A stretch of DNA of 64,000 nucleotides from JAWLHU01 sp041690255 (GTDB lineage: Bacteria > Bacillota > Sulfobacillia > Symbiobacteriales > Symbiobacteriaceae): the NCBI GenBank assembly GCA_041690255.1, contig JAWLHU010000015.1:124001-188000 (forward strand), written 5' to 3'. The notes under the pieces were generated by a model. The model had not been told where the DNA came from and made no database searches. It was given only the letters and a program-made list of their open reading frames with translations. The number at the start of each line of letters is the position of its first letter. The first letter of the stretch is position 1. Shown piece by piece: positions 41,425-49,769 of the stretch. A program made the position numbers and the translations under genes.

Positions 41425-43545
41425 CTATCCCACGTTTCTGGGGTCTTCTTGGGGGGACGGCAGGCGGCTGGGCTCGAGCCTCACGGCGCAGACCTTGAAC
41501 TCGGGGATCTTCGCCATCGGGTCAAGCCGGTCGATCGTCAACAGGTTGGCGGCGGCCTCGGCGTAGTGGAAGGTCATGAAGATGGTGCCCGGCAGGGTTC
41601 GCTCGGTCACCTGCGCCTTGGCCTGCACCTCACCCCGGCGGCTGGAGACCCGCACGGTTGAGGCATCGGCAATGCCAAGCTGGGCGGCGTCGGTCGGGTG
41701 GACCTCGACCAGCGCTTCCGGGGCGATGGCATCCAGCCCCTCCGACCTGCGGGAGATCACGCCGCCATGCCAGTGGAAGAGGACCCGGCCTGTCGTGAGG
41801 ATAAAAGGATAGGCCTGATCAGTTGGCTCGGCGGGGGGCTGGTAGCGGACCGGATGGAGCTTGCCCCGCCCCCTTGGGAAGGTGTCGGCAAAGAGAAAGC
41901 GTGTGCCTGGATGATCCGTGGAGGGGCAGGGCCATTGGAGCCCCGGGCCGGTCTCCAGGCGCTCCCAGGTGATGCCGGCATACTCGGCAATGCACTGGCC
42001 AACCTCTGCCAGGATCGCAGCGGGGGAGTCGTACTGCATAGGGTAGCCCATGCGGGTGGAGAGGTCACAGAGGATCTGCCAGTCGAGCCGGGCCTCGCCG
42101 GGCGTGGGGACAGCCTGACGGACTCGCTGAACCCGCCGCTCCGTGTTCGTGAAGGTGCCCTCTTTCTCGGCAAAGGCAGCGGCGGGCAGGACCACATCAG
42201 CCCATTCGGCGGTCTCGGTCAGGAAGATATCCTGCACTGCAAGGAACGCTAGTTCCTGGAAGCAGGCCCGGGCGTGGTTCAGGTTGGGGTCGGTCAGCAA
42301 CGGGTTCTCGCCCATGATATAGAGCCCCTTCACCCTGCCCTCACCCATCGCCTCGGTCAGCTCGGTGGAGGTGAGGCCCGGCCTGCGGGAGAGGTGGACG
42401 TCCCACAGAGCGCCGACCCGCTGCAACTGGGCCTCGTCCGTCGCCCTCACGTACCCCGGCAACAGGTTAGGCAGGCAGCCCATGTCGCCGGAGCCCTGCA
42501 CGTTGTTCTGGCCGCGGAGCGGGTTGAGCCCGGTGCCCGGCCGACCCATGTGGCCGCAGAGGAGGGCCAGGTTGGCCAGGGTAAGGGCGGTCTCCGTCCC
42601 GTTATGATGCTGTGAGATCCCCATGCCCCAGAAGATACCGGAGGCCTTGGACCGGGCGTAGAGCCGGGCCGCATCCCGGATCGCATCGGCCGGGACCCCG
42701 CTGATCGCCTCAGCCCACTCCGGGGTACAGTCCTTGACTGCATCTGCCAGGGCAGCGAAGTTTTCGGTGCGCTCGCGAACGAAGTCGGGGTCCCAGAGCC
42801 CTTCGCTTATGATCACATGGGCCATGGCATTAAAGACTGCCGTATCTGTGCCCGAGCGCTGCTGGAGGTGGTAGGTGGCGAACTGGGAGAGCTCGATCTC
42901 CCGGGGGTCGACCAGGATCAGCTTCGCGCCGCGGGCGATCGCCGCCTTCATTTCGAGGGCGATGATCGGGTGATTCTCCGTGGTGTTGGAGCCGGTGATC
43001 AACAAGCAATCGATCTCGTCCCGCAGCTCGCTGATCGAGTTGGTCATGGCGAGGGAGCCGATCGCCATATTGACCGCCGTGACCGATGAGGCGTGGCAGA
43101 GACGGGAGCAGTGGTCCACGTTGTGGGTGCCAATGCAGGCGCGCACCCACTTTTGGAAGAGGTAGTTCTCCTCGTTGGTGCATTTGGCACTGGAAAAGCC
43201 GCCGATCGCATCGGGGCCGTGGGCTCCCTTGATCTGATTGAGGCGGTTGGCGATCAGGTCGAGCGCCTCGTCCCAGGAGGCGGGTTCCAGGGTGCCGTAC
43301 TCGGGCGTACCGCGCCGGGCACCGGGCTTGCCGCCCCGCCGGATCAGCGGCTGGGTCAGCCTCCCCGCATGATGCACGTAGTCAAAGCCAAAACGGCCTT
43401 TCACGCAGAGGTTTCCACGGTTGACGATCGCATCGACCGGGGAAGTTACCTTGTAGACCCGCTCATCCAGCGTGTGAAGCTCCAGCGTACAACCTACGCC
43501 GCAGTACGCACAGGTGGTCGTTGTGACCTTCGTGGTGACGGCCAT
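41425..43545 (-). CDS. fdhA: Formate dehydrogenase catalytic (molybdopterin) subunit
   Basis: Oxidises formate to CO2 at a Mo/W-bis-MGD centre. The 706-residue protein binds one [4Fe-4S] cluster through C12, C15, C19 and C47. The metal-ligand residue is Cys150 in SRLCHASS, so this is a Cys rather than selenocysteine enzyme. LITGSNTTENHP, LVDPREIELSQFA, GMGISQHHNGT, LRGQNNVQGSGDMG and the C-terminal VLFHWHGG match formate dehydrogenases. The N-terminal ferredoxin region that many NAD-linked FdhA proteins carry is encoded separately by the gene three bases upstream. No FdhD or cofactor genes are in the window. Confidence 0.92.
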   Translation of the reverse strand: MAVTTKVTTTTCAYCGVGCTLELHTLDERVYKVTSPVDAIVNRGNLCVKGRFGFDYVHHAGRLTQPLIRRGGKPGARRGTPEYGTLEPASWDEALDLIANRLNQIKGAHGPDAIGGFSSAKCTNEENYLFQKWVRACIGTHNVDHCSRLCHASSVTAVNMAIGSLAMTNSISELRDEIDCLLITGSNTTENHPIIALEMKAAIARGAKLILVDPREIELSQFATYHLQQRSGTDTAVFNAMAHVIISEGLWDPDFVRERTENFAALADAVKDCTPEWAEAISGVPADAIRDAARLYARSKASGIFWGMGISQHHNGTETALTLANLALLCGHMGRPGTGLNPLRGQNNVQGSGDMGCLPNLLPGYVRATDEAQLQRVGALWDVHLSRRPGLTSTELTEAMGEGRVKGLYIMGENPLLTDPNLNHARACFQELAFLAVQDIFLTETAEWADVVLPAAAFAEKEGTFTNTERRVQRVRQAVPTPGEARLDWQILCDLSTRMGYPMQYDSPAAILAEVGQCIAEYAGITWERLETGPGLQWPCPSTDHPGTRFLFADTFPRGRGKLHPVRYQPPAEPTDQAYPFILTTGRVLFHWHGGVISRRSEGLDAIAPEALVEVHPTDAAQLGIADASTVRVSSRRGEVQAKAQVTERTLPGTIFMTFHYAEAAANLLTIDRLDPMAKIPEFKVCAVRLEPSRLPSPQEDPRNVG

Positions 43546-43548
43546 GGA

Positions 43549-44301
43549 TCAGACCTCCTCCTTGACCGCTTGCCTGGCGTCGGGGTGCATCAACCGGCTG
43601 GCTCCGGGCCCGGTGAAGCCGGTACGTGGGCTCCAGAAGACCTCGGGTCTCTCCAGCAGACCGGCGGAGCGGGCATCGAACTCAGGTAGGGGCACCAGCG
43701 CCCCGGTCGGGCATACGCCCACGCAGTTGCCGCAGAAGACGCACGGGCTCTCGGTCAGGTCGTTACCAAGGCCGCCGGCACCGACCGAGACATGGTGGCC
43801 ACGCCCTGTCATCTGAATAGCGAAGGTGTACTGGATATCCTCCCCGCACGCCCGTACGCACCGCTGGCAGGCGATGCACCTGGCGTAGTCCCGGGCGAAG
43901 AAGGGGTTATCGATGATCGGAGTCAGCTCCCTGGTCGCCTCTCGTGCCCCCGGGTAGCGGGCGGGGTCGGCGCCGTAGTAACGGGCATAGCCCCGCAACT
44001 CCGGCGCGGCATCCGTGGCGACCTCGGTCATGAGCAGCTCGAAGACCATCCGGCGGGAGTGGCGCACCCGGTCGGAGTCGGTCCTGACGACCATGCCCGG
44101 CGAGGCCAGGCGGGAGCATGAGGGCACAAGGGTGCGGGAACCCTCCAACTCAACCACGCAGGCGCGGCAGTTCGACCCACAGTGCAGGTGTGGGTGCCAG
44201 CAGAGGGTCGGGGTCTGCACCCCCGCGGCCAGCGCAGCCTCTCGGATCGTAGCACCATGGGCCACCTCGACCTCACGTCCGTCGATCATCATCCGGATCA
44301 T
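43549..44301 (-). CDS. Formate dehydrogenase-associated iron-sulfur subunit (HoxU/NuoG-N-like)
   Basis: A 250-residue electron carrier between FdhA and the diaphorase subunit. Residues 1-80 form a [2Fe-2S] ferredoxin domain (TLCWHPHLHCGSNCRACVVE, then PSCS). An HRVRHSRRMVFELLM-like NuoG linker follows, and two [4Fe-4S] sites sit at CIACQRCVRACGED and CVFCGNCVGVCPTGAL. It overlaps the upstream NuoEF-like gene by four bases (ATGA), indicating translational coupling. Confidence 0.88.
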   Translation of the reverse strand: MIRMMIDGREVEVAHGATIREAALAAGVQTPTLCWHPHLHCGSNCRACVVELEGSRTLVPSCSRLASPGMVVRTDSDRVRHSRRMVFELLMTEVATDAAPELRGYARYYGADPARYPGAREATRELTPIIDNPFFARDYARCIACQRCVRACGEDIQYTFAIQMTGRGHHVSVGAGGLGNDLTESPCVFCGNCVGVCPTGALVPLPEFDARSAGLLERPEVFWSPRTGFTGPGASRLMHPDARQAVKEEV

Positions 44302-46004
44302 GAGTGGGTCACCCCCTTCAGCCTAAGGAGGCTCCGGATTGGGTTGGTGGCGGTGTGGCCCAGACCGCAGATGGATGCATCTGCCATGGCCAGGCCGACA
44401 TCATCGTGGAGGGGGACGAATCGGAAGTCGCCATCTGCGAAGTGATCCACCATCTCCTGCTGGCGGGCGGTGCCGATCCGGCAGGGTACGCACTTGCCGC
44501 AGGACTCCTCGGCGAAGAACCGGGCGGCCCTTCGGGCGACATCCCACAGATCGGTGGATGTGTTGAAGAGCATGATCGCACCGGAGCCCAGGGTAGCACC
44601 GGCGGCTGCCATGGCCTTGAACTCCAGGGGGGTGTCAAGGCACTCCGGCCCGATGAACATGCCCGAAGCCCCGCCCATAAGGACGGCCTGGATCTCGCCC
44701 GCCGGCCCCCCGGCCAGGTCGATCAGGGTCCGCAGCGGCGTCCCCATGGGTACCTCGTAGACCCCGGGCAGGGCCACGTGGCCGGAGACGCTGAACAGCT
44801 TCGGCTCCTGCTGGTTCCAGGCGTCGGCGCCCCGCCTGATCAGCGGAATCAGATTATGCAGCGTCTCTACATTGTTGATCAGCGTCGGCCGGTTGAAGAG
44901 GCCGTTAGTGGTGGGGAACGGCGGCTTCACCCGGGGTGCGCCACGCTCGCCCTCGATCGAAGCGAAGAGGGCGGTCTCCTCGCCGCAGATATAGCGACCG
45001 GCGCCGCAGCGGACCTCGAAGCCCACATCGCCCAGGAGACCGTGGGTCCGGAATGCCTCGATCGCCAGCGTGCAGCGCTTCACGGCCAGGGGGTACTCGC
45101 CGCGAACGTAGAGGTAGACCTGGTCGGCACCCACGGCGTGGGCCGCAATCAGAGCGGACTCCACCACGGCCATGGGATCCTCCTCCATGAGGAGGCGGTT
45201 GGTGAAGGTGCCGGGCTCCGATTCATCCGCGTTGATCACGACATACTTCGATGCGCCGTCCGGCCCCGGGCCGAGCGGTGTGGGGGCATTGAGAACCCCC
45301 TCCCATTTGATGCCGGTCGGAAAGGCGGCGCCGCCCCGCCCGACCAGTTTGGAGGATTTGACCAGCCCCACCAGGTCGGAGGGCCGCATGGCCCGGGCCT
45401 GGTCGAGGGCGGCGAGGCCGCCGGCCTGCCGGTAGCCCTCCAGATCGTCGGGGTCGTACCGCCCGCAGCGCTCCAGCAACAGCGGGTGATAGCTGTCCGA
45501 CCAGCCCACGCGGGCCGGGCGGGACTCCTCCAGCGCCCAGGCGCCGTAGCCGCCGAAGGCGTGGGCCGGGCTGTCGGCGGCCCGGGTCCGCAGAGCGACC
45601 GGCCCCTGTTCGCAGCGGCCCAGGCAGGGGGTGAAGTGCACGGTCTGGCCATCCGCCCCGAGCCCGGCCACGAAGGCCGCAAATCCGGGGGCGGAGCGGC
45701 AGACGAGGTCATCGCAGCAGTGGATCAGCACCCCGCCGTGCGGGTCGGCAGAGAGCAGGTCGTAGAAGGAGACCAGGGCGTTCAGGTCGGCCAGGGGAAT
45801 GCGGGTCCGGCGGCTGGCGTAGGCCAGGGCGGGAGTTGGCAGGTGGCCGAGGCGGGCCTGGATCGCCTGTAGCAGGGGCAGGGCCTTGTCCCTGCGGATC
45901 GGCGCAACGGCGGTTAGCGCCTGGTCCACGGCAGCGATCATCTCCGGGGGCGTGGGTGGCTCCGCCTTGTGATACCGGCGCCTGCGGGGGCTGACCGGAT
46001 TCAT
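44298..46004 (-). CDS. NuoE-NuoF fusion diaphorase subunit of formate dehydrogenase
   Basis: Passes formate electrons to NAD via FMN. The 568-residue protein joins a NuoE-like thioredoxin-fold [2Fe-2S] domain (about 20-150; CCDDLVC and CLGRCEQGP) to a NuoF-like domain. The NuoF part has the FMN/NAD-binding GRGGAAFPTGIKW, the NADESEPGTF and YICGEETAL segments, and a C-terminal [4Fe-4S] site (ESCGKCVPCRIG). It lacks the extra ferredoxin tail of HydB-type hydrogenase subunits. First gene of the three-gene fdh operon; the start has GAGGAGGGT upstream. Confidence 0.9.
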   Translation of the reverse strand: MNPVSPRRRRYHKAEPPTPPEMIAAVDQALTAVAPIRRDKALPLLQAIQARLGHLPTPALAYASRRTRIPLADLNALVSFYDLLSADPHGGVLIHCCDDLVCRSAPGFAAFVAGLGADGQTVHFTPCLGRCEQGPVALRTRAADSPAHAFGGYGAWALEESRPARVGWSDSYHPLLLERCGRYDPDDLEGYRQAGGLAALDQARAMRPSDLVGLVKSSKLVGRGGAAFPTGIKWEGVLNAPTPLGPGPDGASKYVVINADESEPGTFTNRLLMEEDPMAVVESALIAAHAVGADQVYLYVRGEYPLAVKRCTLAIEAFRTHGLLGDVGFEVRCGAGRYICGEETALFASIEGERGAPRVKPPFPTTNGLFNRPTLINNVETLHNLIPLIRRGADAWNQQEPKLFSVSGHVALPGVYEVPMGTPLRTLIDLAGGPAGEIQAVLMGGASGMFIGPECLDTPLEFKAMAAAGATLGSGAIMLFNTSTDLWDVARRAARFFAEESCGKCVPCRIGTARQQEMVDHFADGDFRFVPLHDDVGLAMADASICGLGHTATNPIRSLLRLKGVTHS

Positions 46005-46196
46005 GCGTACCCTCCTCTGTTCTCGGGCGTATCTTGTTTGGCAAGAGAATGTAAACTTTCTCTAATCCTATCATTACTCGTTCGTTCCCGATTCCCCTCC
46101 ACCGAATTGCGTGGATCCAAAAAGAGTCAGATCATCAGTTGCGCCTGTTACCTTGGGAGCCCCCCGGTCGTCTATGGAAGTATGGAGGTGATTCTC

Positions 46197-47186
46197 ATGA
46201 GGCAGATAGCCGTTTGGCTGCTGCTCTCTCTCATGATCCTGACCGGTTGCACCGGGGGCGGAGGCACCAAGCCACCGGCCCAGGAGCCACCGACAACAGC
46301 GCCCAAGCCTTCGGAGCCGGCGCCTGCGACGCCCAAGCATGGCATCGATCGGCAGCAGGCCGAGGCGATGGTGAGCGACTACCTGCAGAAACTTGTGCGG
46401 GGAGAGCTCGGCGAAGCCGAGAAGCTGCTGGTTCCCGCTGCAAACGCCGAAGTTGAGATCGGCCCGGTGAAGTACACCCAGTTTCACCTGGTCGGTCTGA
46501 CCGAGGTGGAGGAAGGCTGGCTGGTCGAGACCCGGGAGTCCCTCGTAGAGCCCACGAAGCCGCTCTCTTTGGTGGTGACCAACTTCTACCTCGTCGTGAA
46601 CGAGCAGGGGCAGGCTGCGATCGATTGGCCTGACCGCCGCTGGTCCGAAGCCAAGGCCAAGCCCTACCGAGGGAGTGCGGCAGAGGCGTTCCCGCAGGGG
46701 CGAGCCTTGGTGCTCAGACAGCAGACCGGGGAGAGCCTGATCCAGCCCGACCTGCCCAATGACTTTCAGCCCTTCGGCGCCGGAGCCGACATTCGGTTCG
46801 GCGTGGGCCGGGATGGCTGGGGTGCCCTGGCGCTCTCGCCCGACCTGAAACAGATCGCCTTCGTGACGCAGGGCACGCACCCGCTGCTCGGCCTGGTCGA
46901 TGCATCCGGCAAGGTGCGTGGGCTTGATCTCTGGTTCGAGGGCGGTGCCGGCGAACTGGCCTGGTCGCCCGATGCCCGATTCCTTGCTGCATCCAACTTC
47001 AGCCCGCGGGGGGTCTTCGTGCTCCAACTCTGGGATCTCACAGCGAATAGACCCGTGCCGGTCACCGGTCTGCCGGACGGCAAGGATATCAGCCGCCTGC
47101 AGTGGATGGGCAACACGCTTCACCTTCGTGCCGGTGCAGAGCGCTGGATGATCGACCCTGCGACCGGCCGAGCCACACAGCCATAA
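46197..47186 (+). CDS. Lipoprotein with C-terminal beta-propeller-like repeats
   Basis: A 329-residue lipoprotein (lipobox ILTGC) with a Pro/Thr/Ala linker. An N-terminal globular domain follows (about 45-165, IDRQQAEAMVSDYLQKLVRGELGEAEKLL, similar in flavour to DUF4829/NTF2-like folds). The C-terminal part has propeller-type strands (WGALALSPDLKQIAFVTQG, LAWSPDARFLAASNFSP). I do not recognise a named family. The ATG at 46197 has GGAGGTG seven bases upstream. It is divergent from the fdh operon. Confidence 0.7.
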   Translation: MRQIAVWLLLSLMILTGCTGGGGTKPPAQEPPTTAPKPSEPAPATPKHGIDRQQAEAMVSDYLQKLVRGELGEAEKLLVPAANAEVEIGPVKYTQFHLVGLTEVEEGWLVETRESLVEPTKPLSLVVTNFYLVVNEQGQAAIDWPDRRWSEAKAKPYRGSAAEAFPQGRALVLRQQTGESLIQPDLPNDFQPFGAGADIRFGVGRDGWGALALSPDLKQIAFVTQGTHPLLGLVDASGKVRGLDLWFEGGAGELAWSPDARFLAASNFSPRGVFVLQLWDLTANRPVPVTGLPDGKDISRLQWMGNTLHLRAGAERWMIDPATGRATQP

Positions 47187-47196
47187 CAACTAGAAG

Positions 47197-47225
47197 TTGT
47201 ACGATTTTGGGCGGTGTGGTACAAT
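47197..47225 (+). promoter_or_regulatory. Promoter of secG
   Basis: TTGTAC (47197-47202) and TACAAT (47220-47225) are 17 bases apart. It lies immediately after the stop of the lipoprotein gene. Confidence 0.7.
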
Positions 47226-47265
47226 CGAAAAGCTGAATTGGCGCGCGTGGAGGGGGTGAAGGGAT

Positions 47266-47499
47266 ATGATTACGTTCATGCTGGTGCTCCACACCCTTTT
47301 CGCACTCGGTCTCATTGGGACCGTTCTGATGCAGTCCGGCAAGAGCGCGGGCCTGTCGGGCTCGATCGCCGGCGCTGGCGAGCAGATTTTCGGTAAGAAG
47401 AAGGGCATGGACGACGTGCTGAACCGCTTCAGCGCAGCTTTCGCCGTCCTCTTCATTCTGTCGTCGCTCGTACTCCTCTACCTGGAGAACGGGCTGTAA
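47266..47499 (+). CDS. secG: Preprotein translocase subunit SecG
   Basis: Accessory subunit of the SecYEG channel. The 77-residue protein has two transmembrane helices (about residues 2-20 and 54-73) and the conserved cytoplasmic loop GTVLMQSGKSAGLSGSIAG followed by QIFGKKKGMDDVLNR. GAGGGGGTGAAGGG precedes the ATG. Length is typical. A terminator follows, then an esterase gene; secG-esterase is a common Bacillota pair (often before rnr-smpB, which are absent here). Confidence 0.95.
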   Translation: MITFMLVLHTLFALGLIGTVLMQSGKSAGLSGSIAGAGEQIFGKKKGMDDVLNRFSAAFAVLFILSSLVLLYLENGL

Positions 47500-47513
47500 T
47501 CCCCTGACAAGAC

Positions 47514-47540
47514 AAGGCCGGGCTGTAAGGCCCGGTCTTT
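47514..47540 (+). terminator. Terminator after secG
   Basis: GGCCGGGC pairs with GCCCGGTC (one G-T pair) around a 6-base loop and is followed by TTTCG. Confidence 0.8.
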
Positions 47541-47570
47541 CGCCTTTTCCACTGTATGGAGGTCCTGGAG

Positions 47571-48332
47571 ATGACGATTCTGGAGCGTCGCGCGGCTGAC
47601 CCGATCTACCTGGAGGGCGGTCCGATCGCCTGTCTTGTGCTGCATGGATTCGCCGGCTCACCTGCCGAAGTCCGTCCCGTGATTCAGCACCTGGCTGACC
47701 ACGGGATTACCGTAAGCGCCCCGGTCCTGCCGGGACATGGGACATCGCCCGAGGCACTGAAGGAGACCCGGTCCCGCCACTGGATTCGGGCCGCCGAGGC
47801 CGAACTGATCGCTCTTCAGGAGCGGTTTGGAGCTAAGAATGTCCACGTTGTCGGCTTCTCCATGGGAGGGCTGATCGCGCTCTACCTGGCGGCCCACCAC
47901 GAGGTCGCCTCCGTGACGACGTTGGCCACCCCCGCCAAACTGGCCGACTGGCGGCAGGTTTTGGTTCCCCTGGCCAAGTACCTGGTGCCCTGGTACGAGT
48001 CCCGGATCCGCAACCCCGAGATTGCGGCCCAGTTGGAGAGCAATTACGAGCGCATGCCGACATCGGCCATTCACTCCCTGCTCCGCCTGGCTCGCCGTGT
48101 GCGGAAGGATCTGCCCCGGATCACCGCCCCGGTCATGTCGCTCCAGGGTGACCGGGACAAGTGGATTGCCCCCGAGAGCGCAGCCTACATTACCGAGAAC
48201 GTCTCCAGCCGGGAGCGGCGGAAGCAACTGCTGCCCGGGAGGAACCACTTCGTCGCCCTGGAGCGCGGGCGCGACGAGGTCTGTCAGGCCGTGTACGGTT
48301 GGATCGAGGCTCACAACCCTCCCTATGAGTAG
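47571..48332 (+). CDS. Carboxylesterase (Est30-like alpha/beta hydrolase)
   Basis: A 253-residue alpha/beta hydrolase. The oxyanion-hole HGFAGSP, nucleophile elbow GFSMGG, acid in LQGDRDKWI and catalytic His in RNHFVALE form the full triad. This is the Bacillus/Geobacillus carboxylesterase pattern, whose enzymes act on short acyl esters or monoglycerides. The location after secG supports this family. The ATG at 47571 has GGAGG eight bases upstream. Confidence 0.88.
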   Translation: MTILERRAADPIYLEGGPIACLVLHGFAGSPAEVRPVIQHLADHGITVSAPVLPGHGTSPEALKETRSRHWIRAAEAELIALQERFGAKNVHVVGFSMGGLIALYLAAHHEVASVTTLATPAKLADWRQVLVPLAKYLVPWYESRIRNPEIAAQLESNYERMPTSAIHSLLRLARRVRKDLPRITAPVMSLQGDRDKWIAPESAAYITENVSSRERRKQLLPGRNHFVALERGRDEVCQAVYGWIEAHNPPYE

Positions 48333-48459
48333 ATCGTTGTCTGAAAGCACTACCTGCAAATAGCCCTTTCCATGAGTAGCCTATCTCGGGTATGTGCGGT
48401 AGGATCATAGTAAGCCTTGTGAACGATGTCACAATCACGGGCTGAGGGGAGCGATGTGC

Positions 48460-49281
48460 ATGATCGGACCGATTCTACGCCGCGCCGAGGCGGGTCGCCT
48501 GCCAAGCCGCCGAGAAATCCTACTCATGTTGAATGCCGAGGGCAGCGAATACGCGGCCCTCCTGGACACAGCTCGTCGCGTCTGCCACCGGGAGAAGGGT
48601 GAAGAGCCTGCCCTTCGCGGCCTGGTGACGATCGATATTGAAGCCAGACTCGACCTGGCGGTGGAGGAGGCCGTGAGCGCCTGGCGCCTGGGCTGCACCT
48701 CCGTTGTTGTCCGGGCCGAGGGAATGATCCCTGGTCCTGAGCGCGTGGCCCGACTGGTGCGCCAGATCAAGGAACTGACCACGCTGAAGGTAGCCCTCTG
48801 CCTGGGGGAGCGTTCCTATGACTGCTACGCGATCTGGCGACAGGCAGGGGCAGAAGAGTACATTCTGCCACATGAGTGCTGCAATCCCCGGCTCTATGCT
48901 CGCATTTATCCCGGTCACTCGCCGGCAGAGCGACTGACCCGCTACCTCTGGCTGAAGGGCATGGGCTATCGGGTGACCGGCGGCCTTCGGGTCGGCATGG
49001 ATGGCCAGACCCGTGAAGGGCTCGCTGACGACCTGGAGATCCTGCGCAACGCCGATGTCTCGGCAGTCCTCCTCCGCCCGGTAGATGGCGGCGCCGACCT
49101 GCTCCGCATGCTGGCGATCGCCCGTCTCTGCCTCCCCCAGGCCGATCTCTGGGTAGCTGCCGACAGCCTCGACCTCCAGAGCAATGCCCTGGCCTGCGGC
49201 GCCAATCTCCTGGTCACAACCCTCCCGGGTTACGCACCCGACGTGGAGTCGATCCCCCTGACGCTGGCGCAGGCTCTCTAA
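48460..49281 (+). CDS. HydE/BioB-like protein lacking the radical-SAM cysteine motif
   Basis: A 273-residue protein whose overall order follows HydE/BioB: an N-terminal helical lead-in (SRREILLMLNAEGSEYAALLDTARRV), LRGLVTID, then LDLAVEEAVSAWRLGCTSVVVRAEG. PHECCNPRLYARIYPGHSPAERL, MGYRVTGGLRVGMDGQTREGLADDLEIL and LACGANLLVTTL follow. In true members a CxxxCxxC loop of roughly 25 residues follows the LRGL strand; here that stretch is missing and no frame shift restores it. It therefore probably cannot bind the radical-SAM [4Fe-4S] cluster. A barrel-based binding or regulatory role is inference. The start is the ATG at 48460 (or 48454). Confidence 0.7.
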   Translation: MIGPILRRAEAGRLPSRREILLMLNAEGSEYAALLDTARRVCHREKGEEPALRGLVTIDIEARLDLAVEEAVSAWRLGCTSVVVRAEGMIPGPERVARLVRQIKELTTLKVALCLGERSYDCYAIWRQAGAEEYILPHECCNPRLYARIYPGHSPAERLTRYLWLKGMGYRVTGGLRVGMDGQTREGLADDLEILRNADVSAVLLRPVDGGADLLRMLAIARLCLPQADLWVAADSLDLQSNALACGANLLVTTLPGYAPDVESIPLTLAQAL

Positions 49282-49368
49282 ACTCGGACACCGCCAGAGC
49301 ACCCTTCGGGGTGCCCTGGCCCAATCCCCGTCACTTGGCAAGGTTGTGAACGGTTGGACAAGCCTCCC

Positions 49369-49398
49369 TTGACGGACTGCCAACTTCTCTGGTAGAAT
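49369..49398 (+). promoter_or_regulatory. Promoter of the riboswitch-controlled operon
   Basis: TTGACG (49369-49374) and TAGAAT (49393-49398) are separated by 18 bases. Transcription would start near 49405 and include the whole aptamer. Confidence 0.8.
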
Positions 49399-49492
49399 AA
49401 AGTTGCTTGCAGAAACGGAATAGCGCAGACACCCACTTTGTCGGGCTGAATACCACGGTATGCGCCTGAACCAAGTGGGTATGCCCGCCTGT

Positions 49493-49639
49493 TCGCTGAG
49501 TCCCTGCCTGAGAGGCGGGGAGCGGGGGAACCACAAACTGGGGCGAATCCCATTTAGGAACCGGCCATGGAGGCCGGAAGGGACAATGGGACGGGGCACG
49601 CTTTGACGCTCCGAGTCCGACAGCTAACCTCGTAAGCGT
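49493..49639 (+). ncRNA. ydaO/yuaA-class cyclic di-AMP riboswitch
   Basis: The aptamer contains the hallmark 3' block ACAGCTAACCTCGTAAGC (49620-49637), the 5' GGGGGAACCACAAACTGGGG block and GCGAATCCCATTTAGG. It also has a variable hairpin (CCGGCC with GGCCGG) and a closing P1 stem pairing CGCT (49494) with AGCG (49638). This class binds two c-di-AMP molecules and usually turns genes off when c-di-AMP is high, commonly genes for osmolyte and K+ uptake or cell-wall remodelling. Identification is by conserved blocks read by eye. Confidence 0.92.
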
Positions 49640-49679
49640 GGTCAAGGTGGTGGGGACTTTCTTTGGGTTTGCCGAAAAC

Positions 49680-49705
49680 GCCCAGGGGTCCCGCCCCTGG
49701 GCTTT
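49680..49705 (+). terminator. Riboswitch expression-platform terminator
   Basis: GCCCAGGGG pairs with CCCCTGGGC around TCCCG and is followed by TTT. It lies 40 bases after the aptamer and 65 bases before the first gene, as expected for transcription attenuation. Confidence 0.8.
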
Positions 49706-49769
49706 GCCATGCCCTCGGGCGGGTGCGGTCTGCAACTTGACAACCCAAAGGTGAGAGGAGGAGGGCTTC

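Larger units (their letters stand above)
49282..49769. other. Leader region of the opine dehydrogenase/B12/amidotransferase operon
   Basis: A 488-base stretch. It contains a C/G-rich hairpin after the preceding gene (49294-49319), a promoter (49369-49398), and an extra long-range stem (ACCCACTT at about 49431 with AAGTGGGT at about 49473). Downstream are the c-di-AMP riboswitch aptamer (49493-49639), a terminator (49680-49705) and the ribosome binding site AGGAGGAGGG before the ATG at 49770. Confidence 0.75.

Noticed and set aside
43095..43105. Possible selenocysteine codon in the formate dehydrogenase.
   Set aside because: The metal-ligand position in SRLCHASS is read as an ordinary cysteine codon, with no in-frame TGA.
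48460..48640. A frameshift hiding the CxxxCxxC motif of the HydE-like protein.
   Set aside because: Other frames in this region show no CxxxCxxC segment, and the flanking blocks are in one frame with the loop simply absent.
49431..49492. Segments CTGAATACC and CCTGAACC in the riboswitch leader loosely resemble a TPP riboswitch.
   Set aside because: The order and spacing of THI-box elements and the second conserved arm are missing, and the following c-di-AMP aptamer is a far better match.
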